From an uncultured Corynebacterium sp. (GTDB lineage Bacteria; Actinomycetota; Actinomycetes; Mycobacteriales; Mycobacteriaceae), in assembly GCF_937999985.1 (NCBI RefSeq), contig NZ_CALLDG010000005.1, positions 1-17,307 on the forward strand: a stretch of 17,307 nucleotides of DNA. Direction: 5' to 3'. The notes beneath the pieces were generated by a model. The model ran no database searches. It saw only the letters and a list, made by a program, of their open reading frames with translations, and was not told the DNA's origin. Each line of letters opens with the position of its first letter. Positions within the stretch are counted from its first letter, which is position 1. This document shows, piece after piece, positions 6,201 through 14,409 of the stretch. The translations under genes and the position numbers were made by a program.

Positions 6201-6206
6201 ATTATG
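6201..6206 (-). promoter_or_regulatory. Candidate -10 of a fusA promoter
   Basis: CATAAT on the minus strand, one base from consensus, about 105 nt upstream of the fusA start and downstream of the rpsG terminator. No convincing -35 is seen. The call is favoured by the need for a promoter between that terminator and fusA. Confidence 0.35.
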
Positions 6207-6275
6207 TACTCGTTCTATTGTGCCAGCTTTGTGCCGTCACGTCGCGTCGAGGGTTTCTTGACGCCCTCACGCGGT

Positions 6276-6331
6276 CAATAAAAACTATAGCCCCACTACC
6301 CCGATATGAAGTTTGGGCGGTGAGGCTATAG
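6276..6331 (-). terminator. Strong intrinsic terminator after rpsG
   Basis: The minus-strand RNA forms a 17-position stem (6331-6315 with 6301-6285). It starts CTATAGCC and closes GGGCTATAG, and has 14 Watson-Crick pairs, two wobbles and one mismatch. The stem is followed immediately by TTTTTATTG (6284-6276). It begins 8 nt after the rpsG stop. This is the clearest factor-independent terminator in the window. Confidence 0.9.
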
Positions 6332-6339
6332 AGCCGCTG

Positions 6340-6810
6340 CTACCAGCGGTAGTGGGCGAAGGCGCGGTTGGCCTCTGCCATCTTGTGAGTGTCTTCGCGA
6401 CGCTTCACGGATGCACCCAGGCCGTTGGATGCGTCCAGGATCTCGTTGGCGAGACGCTCGGTCATGGTGTTCTCACGACGCTGACGGGTGAAGGTCACCA
6501 GCCAACGCAGTGCCAGAGTGGTGGAACGGCCGGGGCGAACCTCAACCGGAACCTGGTAGGTAGCGCCACCAACACGGCGGGAGCGAACCTCAAGAGCCGG
6601 CTTGACGTTGTCGAGAGCCTTCTTCAGGGTGAGGATCGGATCGGTGCCGGTCTTCTCACGGCACTGCTCCAGTGCGCCGTAGACGATGCGCTCTGCGGTG
6701 GACTTCTTACCGTCAAGGAGAACCTTGTTCACCAGCTGGGAGACGAGAACGTCGCCGTAAACTGGATCCTTGACGAGCTGTCGGGAAGGTGCTGGACCCT
6801 TACGTGGCAT
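6340..6810 (-). CDS. rpsG: 30S ribosomal protein S7
   Basis: 156 residues, full S7 length, beginning M-P-R-K-G-P-A and ending F-A-H-Y-R-W as usual in actinobacteria. S7 nucleates assembly of the 30S head by binding the 3' major domain of 16S rRNA and contacts tRNA at the E site. In E. coli it is also the translational repressor of its operon. The ATG (6810-6808) is 3 nt after the rpsL stop, and its ribosome binding site (AAGGAG) lies within the last codons of rpsL, so the two are translationally coupled. The C-terminal extension is the standard bacterial one. Confidence 0.99.
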   Translation of the reverse strand: MPRKGPAPSRQLVKDPVYGDVLVSQLVNKVLLDGKKSTAERIVYGALEQCREKTGTDPILTLKKALDNVKPALEVRSRRVGGATYQVPVEVRPGRSTTLALRWLVTFTRQRRENTMTERLANEILDASNGLGASVKRREDTHKMAEANRAFAHYRW

Positions 6811-6813
6811 TGT

Positions 6814-7185
6814 TTACTTCTCCTTCTTAGCGCCGTAGCGGGAACGTGCCTGCTTGCGGTCCTTGACACCCTGGGTGTCGAGGGAACCACGCACGATCTT
6901 GTAGCGAACACCCGGGAGGTCCTTCACACGACCACCGCGGACGAGCACCATGGAGTGCTCCTGCAGGTTGTGGCCCTCACCCGGGATGTAGGCGGAAACC
7001 TCGATACCGGAGGTCAGGCGAACACGGGCAACCTTACGCAGTGCGGAGTTCGGCTTCTTCGGAGTGGTGGTGTACACGCGGGTGCACACACCGCGACGCT
7101 GCGGGGAGCCCTTCAGCGCAGCAGTGGCAACCTTCGTGCTCTTGTCATGACGGCCCTTGCGGACCAGCTGCTGAATAGTTGGCAT
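6814..7185 (-). CDS. rpsL: 30S ribosomal protein S12
   Basis: 123 residues starting M-P-T-I-Q-Q-L-V-R-K-G-R, the universal S12 N-terminus. The frame stays open further upstream, but the extension has no S12 similarity. S12 sits at the decoding centre and influences fidelity. Lys43 (T-P-K-K-P-N-S) and Lys88 (G-G-R-V-K-D-L-P-G-V) are both AAG codons encoding the wild-type residue, so the common streptomycin-resistance substitutions are absent. A weak ribosome binding site (GAAAGAAAG) precedes the ATG at 7185. It is the first gene of the str operon, with a leader of about 200 nt full of short repeats. Confidence 0.99.
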   Translation of the reverse strand: MPTIQQLVRKGRHDKSTKVATAALKGSPQRRGVCTRVYTTTPKKPNSALRKVARVRLTSGIEVSAYIPGEGHNLQEHSMVLVRGGRVKDLPGVRYKIVRGSLDTQGVKDRKQARSRYGAKKEK

Positions 7186-7212
7186 AGATAGACTTTCTTT
7201 CGGTTCTTTTCG

Positions 7213-7259
7213 GTGCAGTAGTGCAGTTTGTAGCTTGAGGATCTCAAAAGGATCTGCAC
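7213..7259 (-). promoter_or_regulatory. Repeat-rich, potentially switching structure in the rpsL leader
   Basis: CTGCAC (7254-7259) is complementary to two GTGCAG copies (7213-7218 and 7221-7226), so it could pair with only one at a time. Between them lies a smaller hairpin, TTGAG-gat-CTCAA (7235-7247), and AGGATCT occurs twice (7238-7244, 7249-7255). This is 28-74 nt upstream of the rpsL start. An attenuation or ribosomal-protein binding role is possible but unproven. Confidence 0.4.
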
Positions 7260-7298
7260 ACACGAAAAATAAGGGGCTCTTCCTTACGGGGCCTCTTC

Positions 7299-7328
7299 CG
7301 TGGTGTATCACCCCACGCAATAACGTGG
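7299..7328 (-). promoter_or_regulatory. Mutually exclusive stems in the distal rpsL leader
   Basis: CGTGG at 7299-7303 and at 7324-7328 both complement the single CCACG at 7313-7317. The first pairing can be strengthened by GGTG-tat-CACC (7302-7312). Just beyond lie two near-direct repeats, GGGGCTCTTCC (7273-7283) and GGGGCCTCTTCC (7288-7299). Confidence 0.35.
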
Positions 7329-7408
7329 AGATCCCTGCATCGCACCCCAGCTGCACAACCGGCCTGCGCTAACTCGGTTAGCTTGTGACCGTCACTGCAC
7401 CAGCGGAG

Positions 7409-7437
7409 ACAATACAATCTACGGTGGAAAAGCTTAA
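7409..7437 (-). promoter_or_regulatory. Possible rpsL (str operon) promoter
   Basis: On the minus strand TTAAGC (7437-7432) and TATTGT (7414-7409) are spaced by 17 nt. Both are imperfect matches. Transcription would start near 7402, giving a leader of roughly 215 nt. No better candidate was found closer to rpsL. Confidence 0.25.
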
Positions 7438-7508
7438 TACACCGTGCCTGCGCTACCAAATTCCCGTTTGAATAGCGTTCTCAGTCACTGCCAGGCTGGC
7501 ACCGTGCC

Positions 7509-7514
7509 TACAAT
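7509..7514 (+). promoter_or_regulatory. -10 element placing a leaderless hrpB start
   Basis: TACAAT lies 7 nt before ATG 7522, the distance expected if transcription starts at the first base of the start codon. The -35 region is poor. An identical TACAAT at 7413-7418 could drive a longer transcript. Confidence 0.5.
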
Positions 7515-7521
7515 CATCCCG

Positions 7522-9951
7522 ATGCCTTCCCACCAGTTTGACCTCGCAACCATCGGAGCGGGCCTACCCGCCGCCGAACTGCTGTCGCGCATTCCACAGC
7601 GCGGCCCGTTGGTGGTGGAGGCTCCCCCTGGAACAGGTAAGACAACCCTCGTCCCGCCCGCGCTGTCCAATATTCTGGCGCGCACAGCCGACGAAGCCAC
7701 GGAAGAGCCCCCGACCACCACGGCCACCCCGGCCACCCCGCCGAAAGTGCTGGTCACCGCACCTCGCCGCGTGGCCGTCCGCGCCGCCGCCCGGCGCCTC
7801 GCCCACCTCGACGGCTCCCGCGTAGGCGACCGTGTCGGCTACAGCATCCGCGGCGAACATCACCCCGGCACCCTGGTTGAATTCGTCACTCCCGGTGTGC
7901 TCCTCAACCGCCTCCTGGCCGATCCCGCCCTCGAAGGCGTGGGTGCGGTACTCATCGACGAAGTCCACGAGCGCCAATTGGATTCCGACCTCGTGCTCGC
8001 CATGTGCCAGGAAGTCGCCCTGCTGCGCGAAGGCGACCCCGCCGGGGAGCTCTACCTCTGCGCCATGTCCGCCACAGTCGACACGCAGAAACTTGCCGAC
8101 TACATGGGCGCGCAGGTCGTCTCCACCCCAGCGGTCACCCACCCGCTCGAGGTCACGTATCACCCGCACCCCGAGCGCGCCCAGGGCTCGCCCGCGTTCT
8201 ACCGCCACGTCGCGAGCCTTGCCCTGCAGGCCCACTCGTACCACTGCGACTCCGGCCATCTCGACCATCGCACGCTGGTCTTCGTGCCCGGCCGCAAGGA
8301 AATCGACTGGGTGAGCTCTCACCTGCCCGATTCCGTCCCGCTCCACGGCGGTCTGGACTCACGCGAGCAGGATGCCGCGCTCACAGGCAACTCCCCCATC
8401 GTCGTCGCCACATCCATTGCCGAATCCTCCCTGACCGTCCCCGGCGTACACGCAGTCGTCGATGCAGGCCTTTCCCGCACTCCCCGCCACGACCAAGCTC
8501 GCGGCATGACGGGCCTAGTCACCACCTCCACTTCCAAGGCCAGCGCCGATCAGCGTGCCGGCCGTGCCGGTCGCCTCGGCCCCGGCCAGGTCTACCGCGC
8601 CTACTCCGCGGCCGACTATTCCCACTTCGCACCGGACATCACCCCGGAGATCCTCTCGTCGGACCTCGTCACCGCCGCCTTGACCCTCGCTGCTTGGGGC
8701 TCGCCCGATATTTCTCTGCTGGACGCCCCTCCGGCCGCAACCCTCACCGACGCCAACCAGGAGCTGCACGCCTTGGGCGCACTAGATGGGAACGGCGCGA
8801 TCACCGCGACGGGTCAGAAGCTCGCGCGCATTCCCGCCGACCCACGCCTCGGGGCGGCACTGCTGGCGCACGGCTCAGGCGCCGCCGAGGTTGTGGCCGC
8901 ACTGTCGACCGGCCTGCAGGGGGACCTCGCCGAGGCCAATCCACAGGCCTCCGAAGTGCGCCGTTTCGCGCGGATGGTGGAAGACCGTGGTCCGGCCACT
9001 CCCGGCGAGGTTGTAGCCTCCGCATTCCCTGATCGCGTGGCCAAGCTGGTAGAAAGCAGCGGTCGCAACGCTGGTAACGGCGGCAGCGGGGACGCCGAGT
9101 ATCTGCTGGCCTCCGGCACCCGCGCCATCCTGGCGCCGGAGCTGCGCCGCCCGCTCGGCGGATCCGAATGGCTGGCAGTGGCAGAGGTCCAGCTGGGCCG
9201 CACTCCCCTGATCCGCGCGGCCGCCCGGCTGGACGAACCGGACCTAGCGCAGGTGCGGGAGGACGTCACCGCTCGCATCTCCGAGGGCAAGCTCCGCGCG
9301 CGGCGCACCCGCCACCTCGGAGCTATCGAACTATCCAGCACGCCGGTCTCCGTCAGCCAGCTGGGCGAAGAAGAGAAAAACCAAGCGATCGCGGCCTTGG
9401 CTGCCGAGGGACTCGGGTGGCTACGGATGACTGAGGGGGCGTCAAGAATCAAGGAAAGAGTCGACTACCTCCGCGAGCAGCTCGGCGAACCGTGGCCAGA
9501 TCTTGCGGCAGGCGACTATACGCCCGAGGCCGAGCGGGTCGTGGCGGGCGAAAGGATCGCCGACATCGACGCTTACCAGGCGATCATGCGCCAACTCCCG
9601 TGGCCCGAGGCGGGACGGATGGACGAGCTTGCGCCGGAGCGGCTGGAGGTACCCAGCGGATCGTCCACGAAGATCCACTACGAAACTGAGCGCCCGATTG
9701 TGCGCATTAAGCTGCAGGAATGCTTTGGGCTGGCGGAATCCCCCACCATCGCGGGACAAAAAGTTCTGTTCCACCTACTATCGCCAGCTGGCCGCGAGCT
9801 AGCCGTCACCGACGATCTGAAGAGCTTTTGGGACGGCCCCTACCAGGGCGTGCGCAAGGACATGCGCGGGCGGTATCCGAAGCACCCGTGGCCCGAGGAT
9901 CCGTGGTCGGCGACGGCGACGAAGAAGACGAAGCGGGCGCTGGGTAGCTAG
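7522..9951 (+). CDS. hrpB: ATP-dependent RNA helicase HrpB (DEAH/DEVH family)
   Basis: 809 residues from ATG 7522. Helicase motifs in order: motif I A34-P-P-G-T-G-K-T-T42, motif Ia near T79-A-P-R-R, motif II D146-E-V-H149, motif III S183-A-T185, motif V A296-T-S-I-A-E-S-S-L, motif VI Q344-R-A-G-R-A-G-R351. The HA2-like middle and HrpB C-terminal domains follow; the tail matches the family's E-C-F-G and K-Y-P-K-H-x-W-P-x-D-P pattern. It unwinds RNA using ATP; the cellular target of bacterial HrpB is poorly defined. The frame is open upstream to GTG 7444 and GTG 7504, but family similarity begins near F6-D-L and a -10 box sits 7 nt before ATG 7522. Residues about 53-74 form a Thr/Pro/Ala-rich insertion. 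It lies on the opposite strand between rpsL and rpoC. Confidence 0.93.
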   Translation: MPSHQFDLATIGAGLPAAELLSRIPQRGPLVVEAPPGTGKTTLVPPALSNILARTADEATEEPPTTTATPATPPKVLVTAPRRVAVRAAARRLAHLDGSRVGDRVGYSIRGEHHPGTLVEFVTPGVLLNRLLADPALEGVGAVLIDEVHERQLDSDLVLAMCQEVALLREGDPAGELYLCAMSATVDTQKLADYMGAQVVSTPAVTHPLEVTYHPHPERAQGSPAFYRHVASLALQAHSYHCDSGHLDHRTLVFVPGRKEIDWVSSHLPDSVPLHGGLDSREQDAALTGNSPIVVATSIAESSLTVPGVHAVVDAGLSRTPRHDQARGMTGLVTTSTSKASADQRAGRAGRLGPGQVYRAYSAADYSHFAPDITPEILSSDLVTAALTLAAWGSPDISLLDAPPAATLTDANQELHALGALDGNGAITATGQKLARIPADPRLGAALLAHGSGAAEVVAALSTGLQGDLAEANPQASEVRRFARMVEDRGPATPGEVVASAFPDRVAKLVESSGRNAGNGGSGDAEYLLASGTRAILAPELRRPLGGSEWLAVAEVQLGRTPLIRAAARLDEPDLAQVREDVTARISEGKLRARRTRHLGAIELSSTPVSVSQLGEEEKNQAIAALAAEGLGWLRMTEGASRIKERVDYLREQLGEPWPDLAAGDYTPEAERVVAGERIADIDAYQAIMRQLPWPEAGRMDELAPERLEVPSGSSTKIHYETERPIVRIKLQECFGLAESPTIAGQKVLFHLLSPAGRELAVTDDLKSFWDGPYQGVRKDMRGRYPKHPWPEDPWSATATKKTKRALGS

Positions 9952-9959
9952 TTCGCACG

Positions 9960-9980
9960 GGCGCGTGACCCGCACGCGCC
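9960..9980. terminator. GC hairpin between hrpB and the DUF4236-like gene
   Basis: GGCGCGT (9960-9966) and ACGCGCC (9974-9980) form a 7-bp stem with a 7-nt loop. It sits between two convergent stops (9951 plus; 9982-9980 minus), its right arm reaching the latter. No U-tract follows on either strand. It may act as a weak two-way terminator. Confidence 0.5.
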
Positions 9981-10186
9981 TAGCGGCGCTTGTTGCCGAA
10001 GGTCTTGGTGAAGTTCAGGCCGCGGATCGGGGTGCGGATCGTGACGGACTGGCGGCCATCAGCGCGCTGCGTAATGCGCATCGGCCCAACACGGGTGGAT
10101 CCGCCCACGCCACCGGAAGAGGTGTTAATGCGGAACGGACCGAACTTCTTGGAGTTGCGAAACATCATACCCATGCAGGCCATCAT
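9980..10186 (-). CDS. Small basic protein resembling DUF4236
   Basis: About 68 residues from ATG 10186. Other in-frame starts are GTG 10195 and ATGs at 10183, 10174, 10168 and 10165. The core reads F-R-N-S-K-K-F-G-P-F-R-I-N, then S-S-G-G-V-G-G-S-T-R-V-G-P, and ends in repeated Thr/Arg-rich strands and K-R-R. This recalls the DUF4236 pattern of F-R-x-S-x-x-x-G-P-x-R-I-N followed by S-x-x-G-V-x-x-S and a G-P/G-x-R turn. That family has no firmly assigned function. No signal peptide or membrane segment is visible. Start choice is uncertain because no start has a good ribosome binding site. The gene lies after the rpoC terminator on the same strand and converges on hrpB. Confidence 0.7.
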   Translation of the reverse strand: MMACMGMMFRNSKKFGPFRINTSSGGVGGSTRVGPMRITQRADGRQSVTIRTPIRGLNFTKTFGNKRR

Positions 10187-10219
10187 AGATGTCACCGCTT
10201 ACAGTAGGCACTAGGCACG

Positions 10220-10290
10220 CAAAAGCGGGCGCCGCCCCAAGCACGAGACCTTTAAGCAATAGGCCTCTGGCACAAGGAGAAGCGCCCGCT
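10220..10290 (-). terminator. Branched intrinsic terminator after rpoC
   Basis: In the minus-strand RNA, AGCGGGCGC (10290-10282) pairs exactly with GCGCCCGCT (10232-10224), followed by TTTTG. The 49-nt loop itself contains a 7-bp stem (GAGGCCT with AGGTCTC, one wobble, about 10249-10267). It begins 13 nt after the rpoC stop. The U-tail and position mark the end of the rpoBC transcript. Confidence 0.8.
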
Positions 10291-10303
10291 AGACACTGCT
10301 GGG

Positions 10304-14275
<3,972 letters not shown>

Positions 14276-14409
14276 GTGGACTTCCTTTCCCCTCCTCTTT
14301 CCGGAGGGCTTTGGGTAGTTACGGCGCCTTAAGCTGTGTTGTTTGTCGGGCTCAGACGCCGAAAATACGGCGAATGTACGAAAGTCAGATGTTTAGGGTC
14401 GTCAACGCC
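14276..14409 (-). other. rpoB-rpoC spacer with two hairpins
   Basis: No gene. In the minus-strand RNA, CGCCG-tatttt-CGGCG (14372-14357) comes first, then CCCTCC-ggaaaga-GGAGGG (14308-14290), which ends just before the rpoC ribosome binding site. Neither has a terminator-type U-tail. They may be mRNA processing or stability elements, or a translational control point for rpoC. Confidence 0.5.

Noticed and set aside
4353..6281. Very long open frame antisense to fusA
   Set aside because: It is a shadow of the strong C/G third-position bias of fusA, giving an L/V/D/H-rich translation with no motifs. Similar shadows oppose tuf (2557-3573) and rpoC (10703-12379, 12644-14236).
7186..7356. N-terminal extension of S12 in the same frame
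   Set aside because: The extra 57 residues have no S12 similarity, and the universal M-P-T-I-Q-Q-L start lies at 7185 with a ribosome binding site before it.
7444..7521. Earlier GTG starts for hrpB (7444 and 7504)
   Set aside because: The added residues do not resemble the family, and a -10 box lies 7 nt before ATG 7522.
7688..7743. CRISPR-like or microsatellite array in hrpB
   Set aside because: The near-repeated ACC/GCC/CCG codons encode the Thr/Pro/Ala linker, with no spacers and no regular unit. No CRISPR array is present anywhere in the window.
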